Below, piece by piece: positions 33,235 to 42,107 of a stretch of 64,000 nt of DNA. Position 1 is the stretch's first letter. Each line of letters begins with the position of its first letter. A program made the translations under genes and the position numbers. Source of the stretch: Novosphingobium aquimarinum (GTDB taxonomy: Bacteria > Pseudomonadota > Alphaproteobacteria > Sphingomonadales > Sphingomonadaceae); NCBI RefSeq assembly GCF_009746585.1, contig NZ_WRPO01000003.1, forward strand, positions 186,001-250,000, written 5' to 3'. The notes under the pieces were generated by a model. It was not told where the DNA came from and made no database searches. It was given only the letters and a program-made list of their open reading frames with translations.

Positions 33235-34297
33235 AATCCATCGCGCGCGCAAAGAGCGCGTCGCGATCGGGGGGCTCGTCGAGCACGAGTTCGATCGCAC
33301 ACGCCATTGCCGGAGCATCGCCCACTGGAACCAGCGGTGCGAGCGCGCCGCCTTGGAGAATGTCTCGAGGCCCGCTGGGGCAGTCAGTGGCGATCACGGG
33401 CGCGCGACACGCGAGCGCTTCGATCAGGACGTTGGGCAGGCCCTCATAGCGCGATGACAGAACGAAGGCATCGCAAGTCCGCATCGCGCCGAACGGTTCG
33501 CGCACATGCCCCGAAAGCCCGACGTCCTGCGCGTATCCCGTCTCGGCGGCCAAGGCTTCCAGCGATGGCCGCTCATCGCCTTCTCCGATGATAAGCAACC
33601 GGCACGCTCGCCGCGCCCGCACCAGCGCGAAAGCGGAAATCAGTGTGGCGAAATCCTTCTGCTTGGTGAGCCGACCGACACCGAGGATGACGGGCGCCCC
33701 GCCGTCATGAAGCCAGGGATGCGGCGGCGGCTGTTGCGCTGCTTCGAGCAAGGCCGGCGTGACCACGGGATTGACCGCGATAGTTGTGATGCGCGCAGAC
33801 GGAATCCTCGCGGTCCGGGCGAGATCCGCCGTCATGTCAGAAGCGATCGCGATGATGTCGTCGGCAAAGCGGTACACCAGGGGCGAAAGCGCGTAGGCGA
33901 GGCGCGTCGCACGGTAGGGACTGACCTTCCGGGCGACGGAGGGATAAAGCCCTTCGCGGATCACGACGCGGGTCGAGACGCGGGAGGCAAGTTTGGCCAG
34001 CACGCAGATCACGTTGCTGGCCGGCTCGGTGCTGAAGATCGTCTGCGGACGTTCGCGTCGCAGGAATGCCGCAAGCGCCGGAATCGCACCGCCGAGCCGG
34101 CCTCCACTCAAGGCGACCCGGCGCACCGCCGGATCGAGTTCGTCATCGTAAGCCCGACCCTCGTGCAAGGTGGCGATGGTTACTGCAAACCCGCGCCGGG
34201 CAAGCCCGGTCGCGAAGCGGACCATCGCTCGCTGCGCCCCCCCGCCGCCCTCGCGCAGCGAGCGGATGAAGACGACGATCGATGCAGATCGGCTCAC
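33185..34297 (-). CDS. GT4 glycosyltransferase
   Basis: A 370-residue GT-B enzyme on the minus strand. It starts ASIVVFIRSLREGGGGAQRAM with the glycine-rich acceptor loop, and has LGVGRLTKQKDFATLI and SSRYEGLPNVLIEAL plus TDCPSGPRDIL in the donor domain, similar to the enzyme at 15550-16740. The start ATG at 34297 is followed by a typical N-terminus. Its last 50 bp overlap the end of the convergent acyltransferase gene. It diverges from the Wza operon, with 244 bp between them. Confidence 0.87.
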   Translation of the reverse strand: MSRSASIVVFIRSLREGGGGAQRAMVRFATGLARRGFAVTIATLHEGRAYDDELDPAVRRVALSGGRLGGAIPALAAFLRRERPQTIFSTEPASNVICVLAKLASRVSTRVVIREGLYPSVARKVSPYRATRLAYALSPLVYRFADDIIAIASDMTADLARTARIPSARITTIAVNPVVTPALLEAAQQPPPHPWLHDGGAPVILGVGRLTKQKDFATLISAFALVRARRACRLLIIGEGDERPSLEALAAETGYAQDVGLSGHVREPFGAMRTCDAFVLSSRYEGLPNVLIEALACRAPVIATDCPSGPRDILQGGALAPLVPVGDAPAMACAIELVLDEPPDRDALFARAMDFTVDRSLDCYLPVLFR

Positions 34298-34541
34298 GGT
34301 TCTACCGAGACCTCAACTGAGTGGCGCTGGACGTGTTACTATATGGGAATCTGCGCGGGCTGTCGCGCTGCAGCAACGCCGAACAGTGCAATAGTGAGCG
34401 CATAGTTTGGAAAATACGGGGGCCTGGATCTGGCAGCCCTTCGCACCTGCGGGCAACTACGGTAAAACACCCATACCTGATTGCAATGGCGGACGGATTG
34501 TGGGACACGACGCTACCGATTTGGGGATGTTCCGGGGCCTA
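34298..34541. promoter_or_regulatory. Divergent intergenic region upstream of the Wza-like gene
   Basis: 244 bp lie between the minus-strand GT4 and the export lipoprotein. The DNA is more AT-rich than the flanks and contains TACTAT-like segments near 34335, but no -35/-10 pair I would defend. The open frame from 34407 into the lipoprotein gene is judged leader, since the lipoprotein signal begins at ATG 34542. Confidence 0.35.
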
Positions 34542-35114
34542 ATGTCACTTCGAACTATTGCACTATCCGCGCTGTTTCTCCTCGTTTCAGCATGCGCGAG
34601 CACGGGAACTGTCGTCTCGACCGGCGATCGCTACGCGCCCACCACGGCCGAAGTTTCGGACTACGAACTGGATACGGGCGACAAGATCAGACTCACGGTC
34701 TACAACGAAGCCGCTCTGTCGGGAGAGTTCAACGTCAAGCCGGATGGGATGGTTTCCCTTCCGCTGATAGGAAACATCCTCGCGCGCGGGCAGACGATCG
34801 ACGCGGTCGCACGCGCCGCCGAAGCGCGCTTCGCGGACGGATACTTGCGCACACCGCAAGTGGCGGCGGAAGTCGTCGAGTTCCGCCCCTTCTTCATTCT
34901 CGGAGAAGTGGCGACGCCGGGCTCTTATCCATATTCCGTCGGTTTGACAGTCAATGATGCCGTGGCGCTCGCGAAGGGCTTTACACCGCGGGCCAACAAG
35001 GACGTGATCGGGATTCGTCGCAAGGGGGCGACCGAGGAAATCAACTACGCACTGACTCCCAATCTCCACGTCTACCCAGGCGACACGATCCTGATTGGCG
35101 AGCGGTTCTTTTGA
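34542..35114 (+). CDS. Wza-like polysaccharide export lipoprotein
   Basis: A 190-residue outer-membrane export protein. ATG 34542 gives a lipoprotein signal ending in lipobox LVSAC (about residues 12-16). Then come YELDTGDKIRLTVYNEAALSGEF cut to DTGDKIRLTVYNE (the Poly_export domain) and an SLBB segment (FFILGEVATPGSYPY). Wza/KpsD-type proteins form the outer-membrane pore for capsule or EPS. It is shorter than E. coli Wza and would depend on a partner for the outer-membrane wall, perhaps the beta-barrel encoded next. Genes 35122 and 36496 follow closely. Confidence 0.9.
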   Translation: MSLRTIALSALFLLVSACASTGTVVSTGDRYAPTTAEVSDYELDTGDKIRLTVYNEAALSGEFNVKPDGMVSLPLIGNILARGQTIDAVARAAEARFADGYLRTPQVAAEVVEFRPFFILGEVATPGSYPYSVGLTVNDAVALAKGFTPRANKDVIGIRRKGATEEINYALTPNLHVYPGDTILIGERFF

Positions 35115-35121
35115 GTTCGTG

Positions 35122-36441
35122 ATGACGGTCGAACGGGGCGGAGCGATTTTGAGCGCACGTGTCTGGCTGGTTGTAATTCTTGCAGCGACTTCGGCATCGC
35201 CCGCGATCGCGCAAGTCGACGAACGGCTCGACATCGAAACGCAGATTCCACAAGGCTATGATAGGGGCCGGAACGTAAGCGTGCGTCAGGCTCCGCTACC
35301 CGATTACAATCCGCTTGGGATTCGCCTGGGCAGCTTTTACTTCTACCCTCGTCTCCAAGCGGGCGCGGGAGCTACGTCGAACACCTACCTCAGCAGCGAG
35401 AACGAGAAGGCCGCGCCGTTCATCACGGCCCGCGCTTACGGCCGCCTGGCTTCCGGCTGGCAGCGGCACCAGCTTACCCTCACGGGGAGCGTCGACCGCG
35501 TCGATTACTTGGGCGAGTCCCGCCGCAACGAACGTACCTGGGACGCGAGTGCCCGAGGTCTGGTCGAACTGGGTTCACGCTTCGAGATCGAAGCGAACCT
35601 GCAGGCGTCGCGGGAAGTCGAAAGCCTGTTCTCGGGCGAGGTGAACGATGAAGTCGCTGCCTTGTCCCGGTATCGTCGCAATTTCGGATCGCTGCAGGCG
35701 ACTTATACGCAAAGCAGAGTCCGCGTTTTCGTGCTGGGCGACTATGCGGACCTGAGCTTCGATGACGTTCCCCTCTCCAGCGGCAATGTCATCGACCAGA
35801 GCGATAGAGATCGCTCGATCGCGCGGATCACCGGACAAATCGAATACGCCCGCTCGCCGGCCCTCGCCCTTTTCGCGCAGATCGGCGCAGCCGACACGAA
35901 CTACGACAACGATTTGTTCTCGGGCTTGCCGAACATCGACTCCAAGGCGATCCGCGTCGTCGGCGGGGTGAACTTCGACATTTCGGGAAAGATGCGCGGA
36001 TCCGTAGGTGTCGGCTACGGCATCAAGGATTTCGATGCCGATATCTACGATACGGTCCGCGGCGTTTCGGTCGACAGCCGGGTGGAGTTCTTTCCCAGTC
36101 GCTTGTTCACCGTGACTGCCGAAGCGGAACGCTCCATCGAGGATTCCACTTTGCGGCGGCGCGATCCCTTCTGGCGGACACAGTTCGCCCTTACCGGTGA
36201 TTATGCGCTCAAGCAGAACCTCCTGCTGACATCCACCGTGAGATACTCGCGGCAGGACTTCACCGAGAGTGACGTGACGGCCGACACCTATGGAGCGTCC
36301 ATCGGCGCACGATATCTTGGATCGCGCCGCGCAAGCATCGAAGGCGCGCTGAGCTATCGCTATCGCAAAAGCGACGACGCCGCATTCCAGCGGTCGGTAA
36401 ACGAAGGCCGCTTCACCGTCGGCTTTCAGTATCAGATCTGA
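35122..36441 (+). CDS. Outer-membrane beta-barrel protein of the EPS export operon
   Basis: About 440 residues with a signal peptide (SARVWLVVILAATSASPAIA) and alternating hydrophobic/polar strands to a C-terminal aromatic-hydrophobic end (RFTVGFQYQI), as expected for an outer-membrane barrel. It resembles the EpsL/beta-barrel-porin-2 type found beside Wza in EPS operons. I used ATG 35122; TTG 35095 and TTG 35149 are alternatives, the last also giving the signal peptide. It probably provides the outer-membrane channel for the short Wza-like protein. Confidence 0.8.
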   Translation: MTVERGGAILSARVWLVVILAATSASPAIAQVDERLDIETQIPQGYDRGRNVSVRQAPLPDYNPLGIRLGSFYFYPRLQAGAGATSNTYLSSENEKAAPFITARAYGRLASGWQRHQLTLTGSVDRVDYLGESRRNERTWDASARGLVELGSRFEIEANLQASREVESLFSGEVNDEVAALSRYRRNFGSLQATYTQSRVRVFVLGDYADLSFDDVPLSSGNVIDQSDRDRSIARITGQIEYARSPALALFAQIGAADTNYDNDLFSGLPNIDSKAIRVVGGVNFDISGKMRGSVGVGYGIKDFDADIYDTVRGVSVDSRVEFFPSRLFTVTAEAERSIEDSTLRRRDPFWRTQFALTGDYALKQNLLLTSTVRYSRQDFTESDVTADTYGASIGARYLGSRRASIEGALSYRYRKSDDAAFQRSVNEGRFTVGFQYQI

Positions 36442-36495
36442 TCGGATTGGAAGCGCGATGACCATTCAAGTAGTTCATCAAGAGAGTCGAACACC

Positions 36496-38613
36496 ATGGA
36501 GATGAAGCACGAAGCCGACGAGTACGAAGCTCGGCTCTCCGACGTCATCAGTGTCGTTCAGAATACGCTTCGGCGGCGTTGGAAGACCTTCGCCGCGGTA
36601 GCGCTGGCCGTGATCATTGCCGGTATCGTGCTCGTGTCGCTGATCACGCCGATGTACAGCGCCACTGCGAAGATCCGGCTCGAACCGGAGAAAGCGTCGC
36701 CGACAAGCAATTCTCCGCGGCAGCCCAAAGAACTGTCGGACGAGGCAATCGAGACCGAAGCCAGTTCGGTTCGTTCGCTCGAAGTCGCGCGCAGCGTGGT
36801 CCAGTCCGAAGATCTCATGGGCGATCCCGTCTATGCGAAGGCGCTCGAGACCTCAGTCAGCGCGACGACGACCCCGGAGGCGCGCGAAACGATTGTGGCC
36901 AATGCGCTTCTCGAAAACCTGAATGTCTCGCGCGAATCCTTGAGCTTCAATCTCAACATCAATTTCAGCGCTCGTGATCCGATAAAAGCGGCGCGGATCG
37001 CCAATGCATTTGCCCGGAACTACCTCGAACTGCGCCGTTCGAAGCGCGGAGAATCGGCTCGCCAGCAGAACATCTGGTTCCAGGAACGTCTTGACGAGCT
37101 GGGTCGTGATGCGGCTGCCGCGGAAGGACGGGCGATTGCCTTTCGCAGCCGCGCCGGAATTCTAGAGGGCGGCGTCGGCGGCACGATCGTCGACCAGCAA
37201 GTCGCCCCGCTTGCCGGTTCGCTCGCTGCCGCGGAATCGGAGGCCGCCGCGGCACGTGCAAGCCTTGCCGCGGCCCGGGCGCAGATGGCCCGTGGTGGCC
37301 TCGAGTCCGTGTCCAAGGTCTTGGATTCGCCCGTCATCGCGGATTTGCGCCGCCAACGCGCCGAAGTGATGATCGAGAACAAGGAGATCACCGAACGGTA
37401 CGGCGCGAAGCACCCGGAGTCCCTGCGCATTCAGGGACAACTCGAATCGCTCGATCGTCAGATTGCAGCCGAAGCACGGCGCGTCGTCAGTTCGCTTGAA
37501 GCGGCAGCCGCCGCCGCAAATGCGCGCGCGCAAAGCCTTGGTGGATCGCTCCAGAATATCGAGGGGCAGCGCGAACAGAGCGCCTCTGCAAACTCGACCG
37601 CCTATGCGCTGGAGCGAGAAGCCCAAGCGAAACGGGCCCTTTACGACAACATGTCGAAGTTCTCGCTCGATACCACGCAGGAAGTCACCGAGCAGTTCGA
37701 GCAAGCGGAATACACTCCGGCGACACCCCCGACGCACCCGAGCCGGCCGAACAAGCCGTTGCTCTATGGTCTGGCATTTCTGGTTGGACTGGCGGCAGGT
37801 GCGGCCGTGATCGCCATCCAGGAAATGCTGAGTGGTGGTTTCCAGTCGGTCGAAGAACTGGAATCGCAGACAGGACTGCCGGTACTTGCTGTCGTCCCGA
37901 AGGTGGCCGACAGCGAATCGCCGGCTCAGATGATGCTGGAGCGACCGACATCGATGTTCTCGGAATCCTTCCGGATCGCGAGAACGGCGATCTTCGGGGG
38001 CGCCGGCAATCCGAACATCAAGGTCATCGCGATCACTTCTTCGCTTCCGGCCGAAGGCAAGACCACATCGGCCGTGGCCTTTGCCCGCACGCTTGCCATC
38101 GCGGGCTCGCGTACTTTGCTGCTCGAATGCGACATTCGCCGGGCCGCGATCCAGCAGGTCCTGGAAATCCCGTCGCCATCGACCGGGATCGTCGAAGTGC
38201 TCCATGGCGAAGTCGAAGTGGATGCCGCAATCCAGGAGGGCGACGTCCCGAACCTCGACCGCCTGCTGACCGTCAGCCCGTATTTCTCCGCAGAGAATCT
38301 GTTCGGAGAAGGCCGGATGGAGGCATTGCTGGCCGAACTGCGCCAGCGGTACGATTACATCGTCCTCGATCTTCCGCCTTTGATGGGGCTTGCGGATGGC
38401 CGCTATCTCGCCACCTTCGCGGATGCGACAGCGCTCGTCGTCAAGTGGCGCAGTACGCCGATTTCAGCCGTCAAATCAGCCGTGAGCTGGTTGCGCAGTG
38501 ACGGTGCCCGCCCGGTCGGTGCCATCTTCACCCAAGTGGATGCGTCGGCTCATTCGGTCGGCGGACTCTACTATTATTCGAAGCAATACGCCGGATATTA
38601 CCAGAATCAGTGA
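36496..38613 (+). CDS. Wzc-type polysaccharide co-polymerase and tyrosine autokinase, full length
   Basis: A 705-residue PCP-2a protein. The N-terminal Wzz domain spans two membrane helices (about 34-54 and 417-437) with a long coiled-coil periplasmic segment. The BY-kinase has Walker A SSLPAEGKTT (about 515-524), Walker A' LLECDIRRA and Walker B IVLDLPPL. The C-terminal tyrosine cluster (LYYYSKQYAGYY) is the phosphorylation tail. It is the inner-membrane partner of the Wza-like and barrel proteins just upstream. The N-terminally cut paralogue at base 1 has a very different, repetitive tyrosine tail. Confidence 0.94.
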   Translation: MEMKHEADEYEARLSDVISVVQNTLRRRWKTFAAVALAVIIAGIVLVSLITPMYSATAKIRLEPEKASPTSNSPRQPKELSDEAIETEASSVRSLEVARSVVQSEDLMGDPVYAKALETSVSATTTPEARETIVANALLENLNVSRESLSFNLNINFSARDPIKAARIANAFARNYLELRRSKRGESARQQNIWFQERLDELGRDAAAAEGRAIAFRSRAGILEGGVGGTIVDQQVAPLAGSLAAAESEAAAARASLAAARAQMARGGLESVSKVLDSPVIADLRRQRAEVMIENKEITERYGAKHPESLRIQGQLESLDRQIAAEARRVVSSLEAAAAAANARAQSLGGSLQNIEGQREQSASANSTAYALEREAQAKRALYDNMSKFSLDTTQEVTEQFEQAEYTPATPPTHPSRPNKPLLYGLAFLVGLAAGAAVIAIQEMLSGGFQSVEELESQTGLPVLAVVPKVADSESPAQMMLERPTSMFSESFRIARTAIFGGAGNPNIKVIAITSSLPAEGKTTSAVAFARTLAIAGSRTLLLECDIRRAAIQQVLEIPSPSTGIVEVLHGEVEVDAAIQEGDVPNLDRLLTVSPYFSAENLFGEGRMEALLAELRQRYDYIVLDLPPLMGLADGRYLATFADATALVVKWRSTPISAVKSAVSWLRSDGARPVGAIFTQVDASAHSVGGLYYYSKQYAGYYQNQ

Positions 38614-38620
38614 TCGATGG

Positions 38621-38643
38621 AGGCCGAGCGCTCCGCTCGGCCT
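38621..38643. terminator. Perfect 10-bp hairpin between convergent genes
   Basis: AGGCCGAGCG (38621-38630) pairs perfectly with CGCTCGGCCT (38634-38643) over a 3-nt loop. It sits 7 bp after the Wzc stop, and its right arm reaches the stop codon of the opposing gene. A GC-rich stem at a convergent junction fits a bidirectional terminator, although no T-run follows. Confidence 0.6.
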
Positions 38644-39559
38644 ACCAGCCTTGGGGGAGCGCCGCCCTTCTTCGCTGATACCACTGACGCATGGGGCGAA
38701 CGAGCAAGCCTTTTGCCGAAAATTGGGTCTGCTTGACGTCGATGAGTGTGAACGGCCCCGCGCCGGCAATCGTGTGGCACCCATCGAGATACGGAGTTGC
38801 CGATATCGGAGCTTGCCATTCGGACGTCACGCTGACTTCGACAGCATCGGGGGTCAATCGATCGATCCGTACCATCCGGATGGCCGCTCCGTATGTGCCG
38901 ACACAGCTTTGAACCGGAAGAAACAAGGCGTTCCCAGATCGGAATGGCGTACCACCGGGCCGCGCGCCGTTCTCGTCGACGAAGACCGGGTTCGCCCTGC
39001 ACGAATGCCAAGGCCCTTCCAGCGTCGATGACCATGCGACGTGAAGATGGGTTAGCCGAGCATTCTGCGGAAACGCAGGAGCGTAGAACAGCCACCATCG
39101 CTCGCCATCATGATACGGCGTCGCATCCAGCGGGATCGCATCCAGGTCGATCCGCACCGAGCGCTCCCAGCGCTTCGGAAAGTCGACCGCGCGATAAAGC
39201 CATAGCGCGCCCGATTCGAAGCTCTCGGGAAGCATCCAGATCGAACCCTCGGCTTCGAACACGTAAGGGTAAGACAAGTGCCACGGTTCTGCGAGCACGA
39301 TCTCCTGATCGAGCAAAGTCAGAGTCGAATCGTAGACCGATAGAGCGATCCGCCCCCGTGCATCGCGGTAGTCGAAATGCTCGGCAAAGACATGGAGCCG
39401 ATTATCTCGCCAAATCCCGAATGGATCCGCAAGATATCGCAGATTGCCCGAGCCCGGCAGCCAAGTCAGAGGCCAGCCGTCCAAGCTGTCGGATTGCAGG
39501 ATTTGCGACAGCGAAGCCGGTATGATGCCGCAGCGCCAGATATCTTTCCTAATTTGCAA
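38642..39559 (-). CDS. Beta-propeller protein, GINT1 N-terminal/GH43-like
   Basis: A 305-residue protein with repeated Trp/Asp-containing strands: YLADPFGIWRDNRLHVFAEHF cut to LADPFGIWRDNRLHVF, YVFEAEGSIWMLPES, DATPYHDGERWWLFY and RPGGTPF. These match the five-bladed propeller found in glucosamine-inositolphosphorylceramide transferase N-terminal domains and GH43-like proteins, frequent as single genes in EPS clusters. No signal peptide is seen, so it probably acts in the cytoplasm. It converges on the Wzc gene and diverges from the Alg14-like gene. Whether it is a transferase or hydrolase is unresolved. Confidence 0.72.
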   Translation of the reverse strand: MQIRKDIWRCGIIPASLSQILQSDSLDGWPLTWLPGSGNLRYLADPFGIWRDNRLHVFAEHFDYRDARGRIALSVYDSTLTLLDQEIVLAEPWHLSYPYVFEAEGSIWMLPESFESGALWLYRAVDFPKRWERSVRIDLDAIPLDATPYHDGERWWLFYAPAFPQNARLTHLHVAWSSTLEGPWHSCRANPVFVDENGARPGGTPFRSGNALFLPVQSCVGTYGAAIRMVRIDRLTPDAVEVSVTSEWQAPISATPYLDGCHTIAGAGPFTLIDVKQTQFSAKGLLVRPMRQWYQRRRAALPQGW

Positions 39560-39660
39560 ACATCACTCCTCGCCGTCGCCGGCGCCTCCGCAAGTCGCTA
39601 TGATATTGATGCATTTTGCCGTCGGATGGCCTGGAAACTTCACCGCACGAGGGGACCATT

Positions 39661-39672
39661 CGCAAACTTGCG
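39661..39672. repeat. Short inverted repeat in a divergent promoter region
   Basis: CGCAA-AC-TTGCG is a perfect 5+5 inverted repeat 107 bp before the second Alg14-like start, in the 219-bp gap between divergent genes. It could be an operator, but such a short palindrome can occur by chance. Confidence 0.25.
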
Positions 39673-39778
39673 GAATGCCTGAACGTCGGGTAGCGAAGCA
39701 GGGTTCGGTAGCATCCGTAATTTTACCCATGGCTTCATGCTGCAGGTATCTGGCTTTCTGGTCGATTGAGATAGGTGG

Positions 39779-40246
39779 ATGAGAGCCAGGAGGGAACGGT
39801 CAAAATCAGCGCTTCTCGCAGTATCTTCCGGAGGCGGTCATTGGGAAGAACTGATTCTGCTTCGTCCTGCATTGCTCGAGTTCGATCCGGTGTTTGCCAC
39901 GACGGATCCCGAATTGTCCAAGCGCGATGGTCTCGAACGTTTTCACGTTCTGCCCGACGCCAATCGCGACGGCGCTTGGCGGGCGCTGAAATGCCTGCTC
40001 GCATCGGTCAATCTCGTCGTCCGGCTTCGCCCCCGAGTGCTTGTCACGACCGGGGCCCTGCCAGGCTTGTTCTGCCTGATCGCGGCACGCGCGATCGGAG
40101 CGCGAACCATCTGGATCGACAGTATTGCCAACTCCGATCAACCTTCCCTCAGCGGGCGCTGCGCCCGACCCTTCGCCCACGAATGGTTTACGCAGTGGCC
40201 CCATCTTGCGGGAGACGGACGTCGCTTCGACGGCGCGCTCCTATGA
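39779..40246 (+). CDS. Alg14/PssD-like glycosyltransferase subunit (second copy)
   Basis: A 155-residue protein with ALLAVSSGGGHWEELILL (intact GGGHW, residues about 18-22), FATTDPE and VLVTTGALPGLFCLIAA, then TIWIDSIANSD. It is the membrane-recruiting half of an Alg13/14 (PssE/PssD) enzyme. Compared with the copy at 28433 it lacks the long N-terminal extension and keeps the canonical glycine loop. The ATG has AGGTGG directly before it, an unusually close spacing. It overlaps the Alg13-like gene by 4 bp. Confidence 0.87.
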   Translation: MRARRERSKSALLAVSSGGGHWEELILLRPALLEFDPVFATTDPELSKRDGLERFHVLPDANRDGAWRALKCLLASVNLVVRLRPRVLVTTGALPGLFCLIAARAIGARTIWIDSIANSDQPSLSGRCARPFAHEWFTQWPHLAGDGRRFDGALL

Positions 40247-40740
40247 TATTACTGACCGTGGGGACCCAGCTTCCCTTTGACCGTTTCGTCGAGATCGTCG
40301 ATCGCCATGCACCTCGATTGCCGGATCGCATCTTCGCGCAGATAGGCCGGGGAAGCTATGTTCCGGCCAACATGGACTGGAAGCCTTTCATCGGGCCGAT
40401 TGAGTTTGAAGAGCGGATCAGGACCTGCAGCCTGATCATTTCGCACGCCGGGATCGGCACTATCGTCATGGCGCAGAAGCACGCAAAGCCTATGATCCTG
40501 TTTCCCAGGCGCGCGGCTCTCGATGAACATCGCAACGATCATCAGTTGGCAACGGTCCAGGCGCTGGGCGACCGTCAGGGAATACGGACAGCTATGACCG
40601 AAGACGAGCTCGTCGCGCAGATGGCAGGGCCGCATAGCTTGCCGGTCTTAGGACCCGACCTGCCCGGTCGGGACCGTCTTCGCAGGACCGTCTCCGATCT
40701 GGTTCGCGATGTCCTTCAAGCGCCAGGGTCGGGACAGTGA
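40243..40740 (+). CDS. Alg13/PssE-like glycosyltransferase subunit (second copy)
   Basis: A 165-residue GT28 C-terminal-type protein starting ILLTVGTQLPFDRFV, with SHAGIGTIVMAQKHAKPMILFPR cut to SHAGIGTIVMAQ, and RRAALDEHRNDHQLATV. It pairs with the preceding Alg14-like protein. Similarity to the copy at 28993 (shared GTQLPFDR, ANMDW and EHRNDHQLAT) shows the pair was duplicated or acquired twice. Overlaps of 4 bp on both sides place it in a four-gene operon with the polymerase and GT4 that follow. Confidence 0.88.
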   Translation: MILLTVGTQLPFDRFVEIVDRHAPRLPDRIFAQIGRGSYVPANMDWKPFIGPIEFEERIRTCSLIISHAGIGTIVMAQKHAKPMILFPRRAALDEHRNDHQLATVQALGDRQGIRTAMTEDELVAQMAGPHSLPVLGPDLPGRDRLRRTVSDLVRDVLQAPGSGQ

Positions 40741-42107
40741 GCACGATGGAACAGCCAGGCGGAGTTCGCTTGCCGCGTCTTTCCCGTTCCGCGACGCGGC
40801 GTAAGGCTGAGAATCCCGGCTGGAACAACCTCTTGGCACAAGCCGTCTTCGCAGGCTTCCTCGCCTTGGCGATGGCCGGCCCCTGGATGACGAGCGTCGG
40901 CGGCTTCATGATGAGCCAGTACCGAACGATCGGCTATCTCGCGCTTTTCATCGTTGCGCTCGTGTCGGTGCGGCCCTGGCAGCAACCGCAGCGTCTGCTC
41001 GCCATTCCCTGGCCGATTGCCGCTGCGTTGCTCTATTGCCTCCTGAGCATTTTCTGGGGTCTCTCCTTCGAAGACGGTCTGCGAAAGATTGCGCTAACCG
41101 CGATCATTGTATGGTCGCTTTTCGCGCTGATTCGCGAAATTGGCGCCGAACGGACGGTGGCGATCCTGCGCGTCGTCATGTTCATAGTGCTCTTCTGCAA
41201 TTATTTCGTCGTACTCCTGGCACCTGACGTGGGCGTTCGCCCGAATGCCATCGCTATCTGGGATGGACCTTGGCGCGGCGTCATGGGCCAGAAGAACTGG
41301 GCCGGCTTTGCTTGCGCGATTACCGTGCTCCTATGCGTTTTCGACGCGAAACGCGTGCCGATCGCATTGCGCATCGGCGGAGGCATTGCGGCGGGGCTTT
41401 TCCTGATATTCACCGATTCCGCCACATCGATGGGGATGTGCCTTTTTGCACTGTTCTTCGGCGGGCTGTTCTATCTGCACTCGGCGCGCCTTGGTCGGGC
41501 TCGCCTTGCGGCACCTGGCTGGGCCTGGGCTCCCCTGGCTGTCTTTGCCATCCTCTTCATTACGATGGCGGTCAATCCGCAGCCTTACTTCGAACTCATC
41601 AGCGACCCCGAAGCCTTTACCGGTCGTACCCAGATCTGGGCCGCGCTCATCAAGTTGTACGTCGATCAGCCGCTGACCGGTGTCGGCTTTGGTTCGATCT
41701 GGGATATCGGCGATACGCGGGCGATTTCGCAATACGCCTCGGGCTGGATCATAGAACAGAGCGAAGGGCATAACGGTTACCTCGATCTGCTGGTGCAGAT
41801 CGGTGCGCCTGGAACCTTGCTGGTTCTCTTCGCGACGCTCGTCTGGCCCCTGGAAAGGCTCCTTCGCGGCGGAGATCACCCGGCCCGCACGCTGGGAGCA
41901 GCGTTGATGATCTTCTGCCTCGGACACAATTTCACCGAAACGACGCTGTTCGATCGCGATACAGTCGGACAAGTGACGATCATGATCGCGATCGCGCTGA
42001 TCTGGAGCGTTACGGCCATCGCCATTCCGGCGCAAAAGCCCCAGTCGCCGCCAAGTCCGAGCCATGCCAAGAGGAAGCGCAGGCGTATTCGCGCATCGGC
42101 TGAATGA
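40737..42107 (+). CDS. O-antigen-ligase/polymerase family protein (ExoQ-like, second copy)
   Basis: A 456-residue protein with about eleven membrane helices. GVMGQKNWAGFACAI and the periplasmic-loop motif GRTQIWAALI...GVGFGSIW match ExoQ/PssT-type polymerases of rhizobial EPS. GTG 40737 overlaps the Alg13-like stop by 4 bp; ATG 40746 is an alternative. With the adjacent Alg13/14-like pair and GT4 it forms a compact unit able to add, at least in part, and polymerise one repeat unit. It is the third Wzy candidate in the window. Confidence 0.85.
   Translation: MSTMEQPGGVRLPRLSRSATRRKAENPGWNNLLAQAVFAGFLALAMAGPWMTSVGGFMMSQYRTIGYLALFIVALVSVRPWQQPQRLLAIPWPIAAALLYCLLSIFWGLSFEDGLRKIALTAIIVWSLFALIREIGAERTVAILRVVMFIVLFCNYFVVLLAPDVGVRPNAIAIWDGPWRGVMGQKNWAGFACAITVLLCVFDAKRVPIALRIGGGIAAGLFLIFTDSATSMGMCLFALFFGGLFYLHSARLGRARLAAPGWAWAPLAVFAILFITMAVNPQPYFELISDPEAFTGRTQIWAALIKLYVDQPLTGVGFGSIWDIGDTRAISQYASGWIIEQSEGHNGYLDLLVQIGAPGTLLVLFATLVWPLERLLRGGDHPARTLGAALMIFCLGHNFTETTLFDRDTVGQVTIMIAIALIWSVTAIAIPAQKPQSPPSPSHAKRKRRRIRASAE

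Noticed and set aside
34407..34541. N-terminal extension of the Wza-like protein
   Set aside because: The frame is open, but the lipoprotein signal and lipobox begin at ATG 34542; an extension would bury the signal.
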